Shown in pieces: positions 21,555 to 33,842 of a stretch of 64,000 nt of DNA. How positions within the stretch are numbered: the first letter of the stretch is position 1; each line of letters begins with the position of its first letter. The notes below the pieces were generated by a model that saw nothing but the letters and a program-made list of their open reading frames with translations, did not search any database and had not been told where the DNA came from. This DNA is from Sophora flavescens. Lineage: Eukaryota; Streptophyta; Magnoliopsida; Fabales; Fabaceae. The position numbers and the translations under genes are program-made. The DNA lies in assembly GCA_030762895.1 (NCBI GenBank), contig CM061069.1, positions 104,549,923 through 104,613,922 on the forward strand. Reading direction: 5' to 3'.

Positions 21555-23859
21555 ACCATATGTTTGACGTTAAAAATGAGGCAGTGACAGTTTTGTAAAT
21601 ATCAAATCACTATTTGCATAAGTTGTTTAATGAACTGACGTTAAAAGTGATTTTAACACTTTTAACGTCAGTTTTTTATACGACTGACGTTAAAAGTGTG
21701 ATTTTTACTTCAGTTAAATAAATAACTGACGTATATAATCCTATATCCCTAACTATTCCTATCTTTCTTTCGTTGTCATCTCCCTGTTGTCACTCTTAAC
21801 GCAGATCACTCCATATAGTGCAATTTATTTCTAAACTTTTTTTTTAAACAAGTTTATTTTTAATATTAACTAATTAGCTTGAATTAGTAAACAAATTCTT
21901 GTGCAAATTAAAATAAATAAACACTTAACATAAAACAAGTTATATATATAAGTATAATCAAATCGTATCTCATTGAAGCGATTCATAAGTTACAATTACA
22001 TGATTAAAAGATAAAAAATTTCTGCAACATAGACCTAAAATATAAAAATTTTCTGCTTCAACATCATTCTCTTATCAGTCCTGTCCTCAGAAACTCACAA
22101 TTACATGATTAAAAGATAAAAAATTTCTGCAACATAGTCCTAAAATATAAAAAAGTTTCTGCTTCAACATCATTTTCTTCTCAGTCCTGTCCTCAGAAAC
22201 TCCAATAGATGGATCGATGCATCTCCTCCCTCACTTGAATTCCATGATGCATCGTGAATCCACAGTCACTAGCAGCGAAAGCAAAGTGACAGGGATCTTT
22301 GCATCACCTCCTTCACTGGAATTCCTTGATGCATCGTCTTGAATCCACAGTTACTTGCAGCGAAAGCAAAGTGAAAGGGATGACGGGGATGAAATAAAGT
22401 GAGGGAATCACATTACGTGATTCACCCAACCTTACCATCCATGTTATGTGATTTACTCAACCTCAGAAGTTTGTTGACCATTAAGACAGACCTTTAAGTC
22501 TAGGAATAGGAAGAAATAACAACACCTCAAATATGATAGAGGCATATTGTGAAGGAATAGAAAAAGCACGAAATATAGAGGAAAAGAAGAGGGGGGTGTA
22601 ATACAGATCGACTGATACAGAAGAATATGGTTCTTTATATAGAGAAGAGAGACTACCCGAATTTCTTGAAAATTGATCTATAAACTTAATGCTCATTAAG
22701 AGGATTAAGTTACAAGGTGCATGGGTAAGTAGCACAGTAGTCATGGGTAAGTAGCCCAGTAGTCAAAGAAATGAATGTTTTTCAAGAAACTTATACACTT
22801 TTAACGTCAGTTGTCTTCAACAACTGACGTTAAAAGTGTTTTTAAATAAAAAATATTTATGTTTAACGTCAGTTGTTTAATACAACTGACTTTAAAAGTG
22901 TATAATCTCATTTCTTTGACTACTGTGCTACTACCCATAACTACTGTGCTATTTATTTTTAACGTCGGTTGTTTAATACAACTGACGTTAAACAATGACT
23001 TTTAACGTCAGTTGTTAAAGACAACTGAAGTTAAATAAATGACTTTGAACGTCAGTTGTTACAAACAACCGACGTAAAATGTTGTTTTATTTTTGGTTTT
23101 TGATTATAACGTTTACACCCGCGCGCCTTCTTCACTTTGCTCTGTACGTCTCTGTTCTTCTCTTTTCATCACTCTCACTCTCACTCTCACTCTGCCCTAA
23201 TCGCGAGCTCATCTCCACCCCAACCACCGTGAGGGCTTCTTTGCCACCACCGTGAGGTACACTCTTAACCCTAACTCTGTCTTTCTCGCTCATTCTTTGC
23301 AATAACTTGACATCTCTCTTACTCCTTCCCATGCACTAACTCTCCTTGTCCCTCTGCTCTCAGTAACCACATCGAACGTTGGCCACCACTCGAGCTCCCC
23401 TCCCCACCACCACGCAAGCACCTATTTCTGGTGAGTCTTTAGGGCACATTTTTTAATTTTTGGTTTTGAGTGTATGTTGAAATTGTAGTCTCTGTAGTTG
23501 AAACTTGAAACTGTGAGTTTGAGTTGTTTGGAATGTCTCTATTTCTGGTCGTGGGTTTTGTGTTTTCTCTTGTTTTTCTTATGCTATCATGACCTATTTC
23601 AAAATGGGAAGAAATTTAGAGTTCCTTGTAGCATGTGACATCAACAATATATTTCTCATTGGAATTTTGTTTTGTTAATTTATCTTCATCTGCTTATTTC
23701 TTTTCTGTCTTAAGAAACCTGAAAATGGTGTAAATTTGAAGGGATATTGATATAGGTAGTTTAAACTTAGTATACATTTATTTTTATTTATACTTCTGTA
23801 TTTATTTTTAGTTATAACCTATGTTAATAAATATATATTGTTTCTGAACAGGCATACAT
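21555..23859. other. CACTA-1 5' interior: subterminal arrays, tandem duplications, foldback, leader
   Basis: The left subterminal array (21562-21740) is followed by two tandem duplications. One has a unit of about 105 bp across 21990-22199 (TTACATGATTAAAAGATAAA words); the other has a unit of about 85 bp across 22207-22380 (GAATCCACAGT, GCAGCGAAAGCAAAGTGA words). A foldback at 22720-22960 has arms AGTAGTCAAAGAAATGA and its complement. A second array of AACGTCAGTTGT / ACAACTGACGTT pairs covers 22798-23100. 23110-23430 is CT-rich and probably the transcribed leader of the downstream gene. No TNP2 coding region is present. Confidence 0.6.
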
Positions 23860-26831
23860 ATGGATCAGTCGGATGGCCCACATGCACGAGAGGACACTGT
23901 GGGGCCTACGTAGGACCCGATCGTGCCTACACCTGATTCTAGTGTAAGTTTACATGTTATATACTATCTTTAGTCCTTATTTTTAATGTAAGTTTATAAT
24001 GTTACAACCCTCTATTTTATCATTTTTTTGTCAATACAGACATCACAGGCTCATAGGAAACGGGGTAGAGGAGCCACCTCTTTGAAGAAACTAGAGAAGG
24101 CCAGGCAAAGCGGACAGAAGCTTGAGGTGTCCTTCGATGCTAATCTAAAACCCCAGGGACCCCATGCTAAAGAATTTAAAAAGTGGGTGTTTCTACAAGG
24201 GAAGCATCACGTTAGCATCAACTACAACCACTGGAATGACGTTCCACATAACGTTAAGGATCAAATTTGGGAGGCTATCACGGTATTTTACCTTTACATT
24301 CTTTTGATTTACATTATTAGATAATTATCCGAGTTATAATCCATCCAGTTGTTATGTATTTAATGTGTAGGTAGCTTGGATTGTGCCAAATGACGAGGAT
24401 CATCGTAAGAAATGTATGAAAATGGCATCAAAGTGTTGGAATGGGTTCAAGCATTATCTTACCAGGTACTATGTATCTGGGAATAAGCGGCTTGATAAAA
24501 TGTTCTCGGATTATCCCTGGATTGATCAGGATACTTGGGATATGTTTGCTAGGAGTCGACAGGATGGAGAATTTCAGGTTGGTTGATTAAGTTAATTTTG
24601 TATGCTTCTTATAGATCATTTAACTGTATTTAATTATGTGTTTTTTTAATATGCTAAGGCAGAGAAGGGTCGGCAGAATCAGGCGAAGAACGTCCACTGC
24701 CACACCATGTCTCAGGGTGGGTACGAGACTCGGATCGAGGAGATGATGGCGAATAGGCTGAGGGTGAAGCAGGAAGAGCACTCTGCTAGGATAGAAAGAG
24801 GAGAGCTGCCTGAGGGCACACCATTAAGTCCTCCGTCGGACATCGACCGCGAGGATGTCTGGTTAGCCGGCCGCATGACAAAGACGGGATCTTTTAAAGT
24901 TGATGCCACTCGCGAAGTGGCAGATAAGATTGTAAGTAAATAAGTAACTTCATTTCAATTGATATTTGTATAGATATTTTTAACACTTTTCACTTTCACA
25001 TTTTTTCATTTTTTCATTGTAGATGGATCTTAAAGAACAATCCTCCTAGGGCACATTCGTCCCTTCTGGACGGCGGGACGTCTTGATGACTGCTCTAGGC
25101 AAGAAAGACCGTCCTGGTAGGGTTATCGGTGTTCCTGGGAACGTGACCATCAAAGAATATTATGACAAGTCTGCTTCACGAAAGCGGGTGGTCGATGAGG
25201 AATCAATTTTCGATGACATGACTCAGCAACTCATCTCCAACCCTGCTCTTACAACGCATCTGATGCAAAGCTTACTATCCAACCCAGAATTCAAGCAGGC
25301 GCTTGCTAGAGAGCTTTCCTCCGTCGGTTCATCACAGGACACCGCAGGGCATGCCAACCCTTCACATGTGAGCATAAAAGAGAGTTATAGTAGGGCACAT
25401 GTGGAGGACGATGAGTTGGCAGCTAGGGAGCGGGAGTTGAAAGTCCAACGCCATGAGCTTGAGTTGGAAATGAAAAGGCGTGAGCTTGAGTTGCGCTTCA
25501 AACGACGTGAGCTCAAAATGTTAACAAAGGTATGTATTCATTATTAATGTCCAAATTAGTCAAATAATTACTTGTGTTTTTTTTAATTATCAACAACTTA
25601 TCTATTTTATTTTTCCTAAATTGAGGGCCAAGTCGACATCGGTGTTACTGTCACCTGTCACTCGTTTGTTCTCACTTGGTGAGGATTATGCGTTTGAGAT
25701 TTTTGAATGTCCATTGGAGCACGATGGATGGGTGGCACGCCCAAATCAACAGAGGATATTTTCCTTCTGTGGTGAAGATCTCGGGCACGCCTGCAGAGAT
25801 AACGTCTGGATGGCCAGCACGGTTTTGAGTCTCTGGTGCACGTAAGTTAATTTTAATTTTATAACTTATTTATTTTTGGTATTTTTACATTTAATAATTT
25901 ATTTTAATTTCGATATATATTATGTAATTAACATCCACACCTTTTCATATCTTAGGTATCTCCATCGTCTTCAGCTTGATAAGGGCGTTGCATCAGTTTA
26001 CGGCTTCTTAGATCCGTCAATCCTTGTGCCCCAATTCTTTGTTGGCGATGCATTTAGTAAATACATAGGGAACTTGATGGGAGACAATCGGAAAGAATTA
26101 TATCTGGCTCTCTACTGTATGAATAACCATTGGCAGTTGTTCGTACTTCACCCGTCTAGGCATACTGTCATATTCGTATGCTTTCTCCACCAAAACCCGC
26201 CAAAGGAGTTGGTGGAAGCTGTAAATACGTAAGTAACTAATCTTAAATTTAATTTATGTTTTAATATCAGTTGTTTTAAGTTTATTACACACATGATATA
26301 TGAATTTGTTAATTGACATGATTATTTGTTTATGATAGCGTGCTGAAGGCGAGTAGCATAAGTTGCGCCAACGGGAGAAGTAGGACTTCTAAGGCTAAAG
26401 CAAATCCTGAATGGACCATCCTCAAGGTTTGGTAGTTTATTTATCAAATAATTAATATTATAATTACTAATTTATATGTATATTTAACTGACATTGAAAT
26501 TAATTTTGTTTGTAGTCTCGATTTCAACATGACGGGTGGTCGTGCGGCTATTATATGATGCTTCATATGTTGAACATAGTCTCCACATCTATTAAGGATG
26601 GATGGGGGAAGGTAATATTTAAACAACTTGTTAAATTATATATTATAGTTTTGGTGATGACTTGCGTTAATGTTATTGTTATTATTTGAACGTGTGTAGG
26701 CATTTAACGACCAATCGCCTCTTCAAAAAGATGAGTTTAGACACTGGAGGATGCGCTTAGCAGAATTCTTCTCCAAGTATGCGACTGAAAAAGGAATTGA
26801 CAAGATACCTCCGCAATACTTAGATGAATAG
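23860..26831 (+). pseudogene. CACTA-1 second gene: transposase_24-type region plus Ulp1 (C48) domain
   Basis: Ten exons are inferred: 23860-23943, 24040-24282, 24371-24577, 24659-24931, 25023-25529, about 25626-25841, 25956-26228, 26339-26426, 26516-26611 and 26700-26831. The N-terminal part (HYLTRYYVSGN, YPWIDQDTWDMFARSRQDGEF) is the plant En/Spm 'transposase_24' type, followed by a charged coiled-coil (ELKVQRHELELEMKRRELEL). The C-terminal part is a Ulp1/SENP-like cysteine peptidase: His in NNHWQLFVLHP, Gln and Cys in FQHDGWSCGYY. The usual catalytic Asp position reads VFVCFL, so Asp is absent. In-frame stops at 23911 (exon 1) and 25047 (exon 5, a likely CAG-to-TAG change) and a phase mismatch at exon 6 make it non-functional. 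Exons of 207, 273 and 96 nt equal those of the CACTA-2 homologue. Confidence 0.8.
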
Positions 26832-27124
26832 TTTTTTTGTTAGACTTTAGAAACTAATTAATAACATGTATATATATATATATATATATTTAGATTGGTA
26901 GTTTTTTTTAGACATTAGAGACTAAAATTTATATATATATACTTGTAGATAGTTATGTTTTTCCTATACATGGGTTTTGGTTTTAAGTCCCCCCATTGTT
27001 CCTTTGTATATTTCTTTTCTTTTTGTTAATATTGAAATTTAAGGGTAGTATTTGCAATTCTGTAATGTGTGTGATATTCTATGTTACTGGGATATTTACT
27101 GAATGCAGGGATAGCTGAGGGGAG

Positions 27125-27480
27125 TGATATTTTAAAACTGAATTTAAAAAAATATATATTAACGTCAGTTGTCTCAAACAACTGACATTAATAGTATTTT
27201 ATAAAAGATACAGTACACTATTAACATCAGTTGTATTAGGAAACTGACGTTAAAAATAAAACCTTTAACGTCAGTTCTTTAACACAACTGACGTTAGTTT
27301 TAACGACATTAACGTCAGTTGTGTTAAACAACTGACGTTAAAATTTTTATATTTAACGTCAGTTGTTTAAACAACTGACGTTAAAATATTAAATATTAAC
27401 GTCATCTGTATTTACGTCAGCAATATTCTGACGTATAAAATCAATTTTAACTGACGTAAAAAGCACTTATTGCACTAGTG
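27125..27480. repeat. CACTA-1 right subterminal repeat array and terminus
   Basis: Repeated inverted pairs of AACGTCAGTTGT and ACAACTGACGTT lie every 30-50 bp from 27158 to 27450. The terminus TTATTGCACTAGTG ends at 27480, followed by the ATC target duplication. Confidence 0.8.
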
Positions 27481-27600
27481 ATCTTTGGCAGCAACAACTC
27501 TTGGCCAAGCTTTACTTACCTCCCGGACGAACCTCGGATTAGTCAGGGTCAAAGATTCTAGACACCGGGGCGGGGGTCAAAGACCCTCCGGACCCAAAAA
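27481..27600 (+). mobile_element. Au-like SINE, 3' half
   Basis: This continues the SINE broken at 16205: TTGGCCAAGCTTTACTTACC, CCGGACGAACCTCGGATTAG, then GACACCGGGGCGGGGG and an A-rich tail at 27596-27606. Without the CACTA insertion the two halves make about 160-190 bp, the usual Au SINE size. Confidence 0.65.
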
Positions 27601-27606
27601 AAAAAG

Positions 27607-28061
27607 ACCCGACAATCTTAATACTTTAAAAAAAATAAAGGGGGACGGTCTTAATATTTATGAATGTGTAGGAGTGAAATTTCGGGAAAGTAAAAATTGT
27701 TTCCTATTGAAACTGTTTGTTTCTATCGTCTAAGAAAATTAAGCGTTGGTACTGTTAGAGAAAAGTCAGTTGCACATGTGATTTTGTTAATAACAATGAA
27801 TTGAAATTAATTAAGTAATGATTTTTTTTTGTAGATATACAATAAAATTTGAAAGAAAAAATCTCTAATAAGTATGTCCTAGACCCCAAAATGTCTGGAC
27901 ATGGTCCTGATCATTGGAGAGCAACCTCTAATGTAGATGTCAAATGTAAGGACGGTTGCTTGTAAAAGCAATGAGTACTTATATAAGAACCATTAATCAA
28001 AATAAAATAGAGAAAATTTAACGATGTATCAATTTATATGATTGATTGACAGTTTTTTTAG
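27607..28061. other. Intergenic, no feature seen
   Basis: AT-rich, with no coding frame or repeat that I recognise. Confidence 0.4.
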
Positions 28062-28245
28062 GATTTAATTGGTATATACCGACAGTGTAAATGTTTTTTA
28101 TACTGTCAACCAATCAGAAATTGATAAATCATTAAAAATCTTTGACTTCTATCCTAACCACATTAAAAGTCATTCAAACCATGATTTCTGAGTGGTTGAT
28201 AGTGTAAAAAACTTTATACTGACAGTGTATAACAATTAAACTCTT
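28062..28245. repeat. MITE with AAGAGTTTAATTG ends, copy B
   Basis: Ends are GATTTAATTGGTATATACCG and AACAATTAAACTC, with GACAGTGTAAA and ACTGACAGTGTAT at the inner borders. It is the same family as 6957-7148. Confidence 0.65.
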
Positions 28246-28487
28246 TTTTTTAAATACTAATCATACATATTAATTAAATCCATAAAAATAAGTACTTTAA
28301 TTTATGATTTCATGGATTGCTGAGTTGCCTACTTGCCCGAGCTATTAAATAAAATATCTTAGGTTTAATTTGTACAAAAAATAAAATATATCTTAATTTA
28401 AAAAATAAAAAGAAATTTGAGAAAAATGGCTTTCCAATCGAAACTATTATACTACCGCTTGAATTAATTTAAAATAAAATTTGCATC

Positions 28488-28792
28488 AGAGCATCTCCAA
28501 CACATGTTTTTATATAGAATTCTTAGAGCTAAGAACGGTTTTTACATAAAATTATCATTGAAAAATGAGAAGTTGGGTTCTTCTATAAAAACCCGGTTCT
28601 TGTAAATTAAAAAAAGTTTTCTTTATTGGAAAACCGACCAAAAGAAGAGAGACAAAAAAAAGTTAAGAACCCAAGTTAAGTTCTACCATTGAAGCAAAAA
28701 TTTATGAAAATTCTTAAATCTCATTTGATATTGTAGGATCCACTAGAATAGACTTAAGAACCCAAATTGAGTTTTAGCATTGGAGATGCTCT
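28488..28792. repeat. MITE with AGAGCATCTCCAA terminal inverted repeats
   Basis: AGAGCATCTCCAA at 28488-28500 is mirrored by TTGGAGATGCTCT at 28780-28792. The inner parts are also complementary (TTAAGAACCCAA / TTGGGTTCTT). About 305 bp, no coding capacity. No target duplication was fixed. Confidence 0.75.
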
Positions 28793-29960
28793 CAATCTTA
28801 TCGATCACCCTCTCCCTTACTACATAAAAAAGAATAAAATGAAAGGGCCAAAATTAAACATATCCAAGATTTGAGTTCGGTCTCAAACCATAACTTTATT
28901 ATACTACAATATTACTACTAATATAATGGTGACGAACTCGATACGATCACATATTTTAGTGAATTCTATAAATGTGTTTGATATTATGTCCTTTGAAACT
29001 GGGACCAGATTAGAGTACGTGTGATACGAGTACTTCTGAAAATCATTCACCAAATATCAACTTTGAGATCTAAGAATTAGTTTGCTGGAATTGATTTAGC
29101 CATTGTTGTCGCTATCGTATTTGATTTGCAAATTGGATCTTAGTTGTTCACCATGCCAAGTTCTTTGTATCAAAATATCTGGATCACATTCCATATAACA
29201 TGATACTCTTATAAAACTGGTACTAACATTTTTAAAGAATTTTATTTGCTATGATCTATCAAACTATGGTTAACCAACTCGATGGGAAATAACTAAATAA
29301 GGGAGTGCATGCTAATATGTATTCTAATTTTCTCTCACCGTATCTCATTATTATTCTTGTCCATGGGAAACTACCAAGAAAGCTTAATTTATTGCCATTA
29401 TTGCTTTCTTGATTTGGAGTTTGATGGAGTCCGATTCGAATGAAACCATAAAGTACAAGTGTACTGTAGCTCTTCAAGATTATGACCATTTTAAATATAT
29501 ATAACATTCTGTAATCAGTAACACATCAATTTTCTATATATTTGCCCCATATTAAGCACATGAAGTTCAAAGTCATACTAGACAGAGGAATCGTGGACCA
29601 CACTTGTGTTATTTCAGTAGCATTCAATTCAATCTTATTGGATTTTGAATATAGAAATGCAATTATTAACAAGGCTGTATGCATCGAATTAAATATATAA
29701 ATGACCATGAATTGGCAAGGTTTCCTTATTCTCAAGGAGTGTATTGAGCAAAAATTAGCCCTTCTCTTAATTGGCAACAATTTTTTTTTCCCGAATAATT
29801 CCAACGATAATTGTTTAACTAGTTCATAAAACTAAGAACGGGTTGGTTGTCCCCCGCCCCGTCCCGTCCCGTCCGAATAATTTGCATTTATAAGCAACTT
29901 CTTATATAAGATTCCAATAAATAAAAGAAGAAAAACAATAGAGAATAAATATAAGAAAAA
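28793..29960. other. Intergenic, no supportable gene
   Basis: Two short minus-strand frames (29259-29507, 29526-29804) show no family motif and no splice context. Nothing else stands out apart from a GC-rich CCCCGTCCCGTCCCGTCC run at about 29857. Confidence 0.4.
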
Positions 29961-30117
29961 TGTTAGCATTACACTCTATATCACACTCCTCTTCAACACA
30001 TTTTTTTATTGGGTGGATTTCATGTGAAATCCACTAAAACACATGATCCCACATGAAATTCACCCAATAATAGAGAGTTTGTTAAGAGGATAAGTGATGA
30101 AGTGTGATGCTAGCATA
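29961..30117. repeat. Short foldback MITE
   Basis: TGTTAGCATTACACT at the left matches the complement of the right end (ATGCTAGCATCACACTTC). The centre is a near-perfect hairpin of GGGTGGATTTCATGTG and its complement. About 157 bp. Confidence 0.65.
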
Positions 30118-30316
30118 AAGTTAAATGTTGAGAGGTATCATAATAAGATCTACAAAAATAGAAAGTTAAGCAACTCTAATAAATTGTATCATTAAATGTG
30201 CTCTTAGTTTTTTTTCTCCTTTTGTTGTCTCAACTTTAATGGACAGCCAAGATTAGAATGGACTCAATGGAGATAGAAATAAGGAAGAAGATTTGTTTCC
30301 ATATATACTCCAATTA

Positions 30317-31020
30317 CAGTGGTGGCCCTAAGCATGATTGGAATAGGCGACCGCCCAGAGCCCCATATTTTGAGGGCACCAATTTTTCTTCTTCTTAGGA
30401 GTATATATAACTATTAAAATAAAAACTTTATATATTTAAAATTATATAAAAAATCAAACAAAAGTAGTAATTGAAAATTTTTCCTCTCGTTCTCTGTTAT
30501 CTCTGATCTTGTTGTCCGTTTGAAACTTCCTCTCTTTTCCCCTAATTTCTCAAACTCACTTTCTCTAATCTCTCTACGCCACCAAAAAGCACGGGTCCCT
30601 CCATCATCTTACCCTTCTCGTCGCACACCAGTCACCGTGACCCACCTGCAAGTTGTCATAGCCATCGAGAGTCACCTACATCCGAGCCACAGTAAGCCTC
30701 CATCATATATCTTGAAATTATGTTATAAACATCTTAAAACTTATCTAAAATATGATAATTCTTGTCATCTTGGTGGTGAAATTCAATTTGAAGAATTAAA
30801 AGTTATTAGAGATATTTTAAGAGTTGAATCAAAATCAAGATTTATGATATTGAGTTCTATGAAGACGTCTAATTGTTTTCCTAATACATATACAACTTGA
30901 ACTTATGGAACAATTCATTTTAACTATCCATGTTATTATTGCATCTGCCGAGAGAAGTTTTTCTAAATTGAAATATTAAAATCTTATTTTTGATCTACTA
31001 TGTCGTAAAGTAGATTAAAC
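30317..31020 (+). pseudogene. hAT-type transposase remnant
   Basis: It begins with a hAT-like terminus (CAGTGGTGGCCCTAAGCATG, then AGGCGACCGCCCAGAGCCCC). From 30770 the plus strand encodes IQFEELKVIRDIL, then SSMKTSNCFPN. After a frame break it has ASAERSFSKLK (about 30938-30972), the signature of the hAT C-terminal dimerisation region in the ZMYM/TTF-type plant hAT family. It lacks an intact frame, the DNA-binding zinc finger and the catalytic core, so it is a decayed internal-deletion copy. The frame at 30520-30897 overlaps it, but its first half is not recognisable. Confidence 0.6.
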
Positions 31021-31075
31021 AGTTTTTTTTATAAACAAAAGTATATTAAAGAGAGTACGAGGGGTACTCTAACAT

Positions 31076-32096
31076 ATGGGTGGCAAAATGATCCATTTGT
31101 CCACCATTCATCCAGTCCATCCATGAGAAAATCCATCCAATCCATCCATTTATAAAAAAGTAATATAAATGGATTGGATGGATTGGATTATTTTTTTAGT
31201 GGATGGTTTATGATTCATCCAATATTTTTTAAAATCCATTGGACCAACAATAAAAAATGTAACGGATCAACTTTTATCCATTCCAAAACCAAATTATTTT
31301 TTTCATATTATTTTTCACCAAATAAAAAAAAAACCTTCATTTGTAACCAAAAAAAAAAACACTCCATCTAATTTTCTCTTCCGTTCCTTATTATTTTTTC
31401 TTCGCTATTTTTTATTTTATTTATCTGCTTTTTTTTCTTTTTTTGTTACATTAAGTATTAACTAATTAATTGTTCTCGAGCACTAGTTGTAGTCCATGTT
31501 ATCACATACATTTTTTTTTTCGTTGCCTTTTTTTTTGCTGAGAAACTTTTAAAAAAAGTATTAACTAATTGAAAGCACAAAGTCGTAACAAGTTTCGTAA
31601 AACAATGTCATGGAACGTCGTGGCAAAACAACCTCTGTAGATGCACATAATCAATAACTCCCATATAATAATAGAAAAATGACCGTGATACAAAATGGTC
31701 ATGAGATAGAGTGGAGTGAGAGTAAAGATAGAGAGAGTAGGAAAAAAGGGAGAGAGAAAGGGTAGAGAGAGGAAGAAAGAGGAGAACAAGAGTGATATAG
31801 AGATAATATTTTAATTTTTTTTACAAATTATTTTATTTTTAAAAATATTTTATGGATGGATAAAAGAGATATAAAATTATTTAATTTCTTAAAATAAATT
31901 TTAGTGGATGGATCAGATATCCATCCATGAAAAGTTGTTAATGGATGAATCAGATGAATTTTATTTAATGGATCATGGATGGATTGTATTTTTTTATTGG
32001 ATTTTTAATGGATTATAATAGATTAATGGATAATTTTTAATCCATCCGTTAAGATCCGAATAAAAATTTATCCGATCCATCCATTTGCCACCCTTC
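31076..32096. mobile_element. Non-autonomous hAT-like TIR element in the LINE 3' region
   Basis: Ends are ATGGGTGGCAAAATG and, in complement, GAAGGGTGGCAAATGG. Subterminal TGGATGGATTGGAT words form long imperfect inverted repeats at 31085-31200 and 31900-32090. CTCTAACAT flanks both sides (31067-31075 and 32097-32105), an 8-9-bp target duplication. No transposase is seen in the 1.02 kb. Confidence 0.75.
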
Positions 32097-32734
32097 CTCT
32101 AACATGTATACAATAATAAATCAAAGAGAGTCGACACACTGTAATTATAATACTGCACTATAAATCAGTATTAGTATTACAATGTCCAAACCCAATACCA
32201 CTGAATACACCTTAAAGCAACAGCCATACATCAGCACAACCGAAACCAAAACAGGGCCGAACCAGCAAGGTGATAGCAAAATCTCAACATAACCGAAACT
32301 GAGCAGCATCAGTGCCATCCCACAATAACATGCTCCCTGCGTGATAACCAGCAATCAAAATGTCAAATACATTATGAAAAAAGTTGCAGCATCAGAATCT
32401 TTAGTTGCTAGGATTTAAAGCCTTACAACCCCCACAAAAACAAAAATGCAGAGTTTTACACCACAGCAGACTTCCCCTTAACCACTCTAAGCACATGATT
32501 TCATACATTCTAGAGGGGACACACACCAATCCGAGAAACAGTAACAACGACCTTTTCCCCTAAACTGAAACCTGTTCCAAGCTCTATACTTGATAAGATC
32601 TAGCACTTGAGCAGCATCAAAAGACTCTTGCTTGAAAATGATACCGTTTCGTGCGAGCCAAATAGACCAAGCTGTTGAGAAACAAAGCACCATCCACATC
32701 TCTTTAAGACTCTTCCCTCTCACTAAACCCATGT

Positions 32735-32885
32735 GATACAGAAAACGTGCCTTACATTGGCTAATTCAAGTGTAAGTGGTTAGTCCCACGTTAGTTAGGA
32801 ATGAACTAAACGAAGCATATATAAGAGAGGTGACCCATATATTCATTGTCTTAAGGTTTTGGGTGAAGATATGATGTCTTGATCT
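32735..32885. mobile_element. Small LTR-like fragment inside the LINE
   Basis: TAGTCCCACGTTAG, a TATA-like CATATATAAG, and GTCTTAAGGTTTTGGGTG are words I associate with short plant LTRs (TRIM/copia type). The LINE zinc-binding region is missing at this point, so the piece replaces or interrupts it. Boundaries are not fixed. Confidence 0.35.
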
Positions 32886-33516
32886 CTTAATGGTCACGGA
32901 GACCAGAATTTGCAGAAAAACTCATCTACAATAGGTCTGTTAGGATCCATTTTTTGCATCTGGTTTTGAATTAGAACCCCATAGGCAGCTTTGCACGAAT
33001 AAATACCATCACTGTTAAGTCTAAACCACCATTCATCCTCTAAATCCCTAACTAAAGAAGCATTTGACAGTAAATCCATGAGTTCTTGCACCAAAGAAAC
33101 TTCTTCTCCGTTGTAAATTCCAAGACCAAGAATTGTCAATCCATGCACCCAACTCATTCACTTTTGCTTCCTGGTGAAGAGATATTGAGAAAAGTCTTGG
33201 AAATAGAGTTTTGAGACTCTCCCCATTCAGCTAAGATTCTCTCCAGAAGCTTACTGACCTGCCATCACCCACCTTTTTACTTAAAGGATTTTTGAACCAC
33301 CTCTGTGGAACCTGATTTCCCCCTTCAGTGCTACACAAGTCCCTCCACCATGCCGAAGAAGAATTTGATGAATGACTGCTCAAATTATCGATAACGCCCG
33401 AATTACCTAGGTTGTATCTATATGTCAGCACCTCATACCACAATGATCTCTCTTCTTTGATGATTCTCCACATCCACTTATCCAACAGAGACAAATTGAA
33501 TAAGTGAATATCTTTA

Positions 33517-33842
33517 GGTAGCGTTTGGAATAACTTATTTAAGCTCATTTTGACTTATCTGATGATATAAGTTCTTATGCAGTTTGTTTGACAGAGCTTA
33601 TAAAAATAACTTATGCCATCCCATAAGGAGTTTTTGACTTATTTTTATAAGTTACTGGGAGAAGCTTATGGAATTATCATAAGAGCTTATGCACTAAACA
33701 CCCTCTCCACATTTTTTACTATTTGAATCCTCTCATGCACTTTTCTTTCTTTTTCTTTCTTTAAGCACTTATGGCATAAGTTCTCATGCGATAATGTCTT
33801 ATGTCATAAGCTCTTAATTAAGTTGTTTACTCAAACGCACCC
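33517..33842. repeat. PIF/Harbinger-type MITE, copy B, inside the LINE
   Basis: The left end is GGTAGCGTTTGG, the right end (complement) GGGTGCGTTTGAG, with TTA duplicated at 33514-33516 and 33843-33845. It is 326 bp. It lies in the LINE coding region between GGLGI and DIHLFN, and its removal restores the local reading register. It is in inverse orientation to copy A at 2837. Confidence 0.8.

Larger units (their letters stand above)
16206..27480 (+). mobile_element. CACTA (En/Spm) transposon 1, split by a retroelement
   Basis: Termini are CACTAGTGGAAATAATG (left) and, in complement, CACTAGTGCAATAAGTG (right). The flanking 3-bp target duplication is ATC (16203-16205 and 27481-27483). Without the nested retroelement (16257-21554 plus its 5-bp duplication) it is about 6.0 kb. 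Subterminal arrays of ACTGACGTTAAA / TTTAACGTCAGT lie at 21562-21740, 22798-23100 and 27150-27460. It carries one gene, on the plus strand (23860-26831, transposase_24 plus Ulp1 domains). No TNP2 transposase is found, so it is probably non-autonomous. Confidence 0.85.

Noticed and set aside
30520..30770. First half of a 126-codon plus-strand frame
   Set aside because: Not recognisable; only the hAT-like C-terminal part can be supported.
31573..31596. AAGTCGTAACAAG followed by TTTCGTA, like the 3' end of 18S rRNA
   Set aside because: Similarity is limited to about 20 bases inside a TIR element; no rRNA sequence flanks it.
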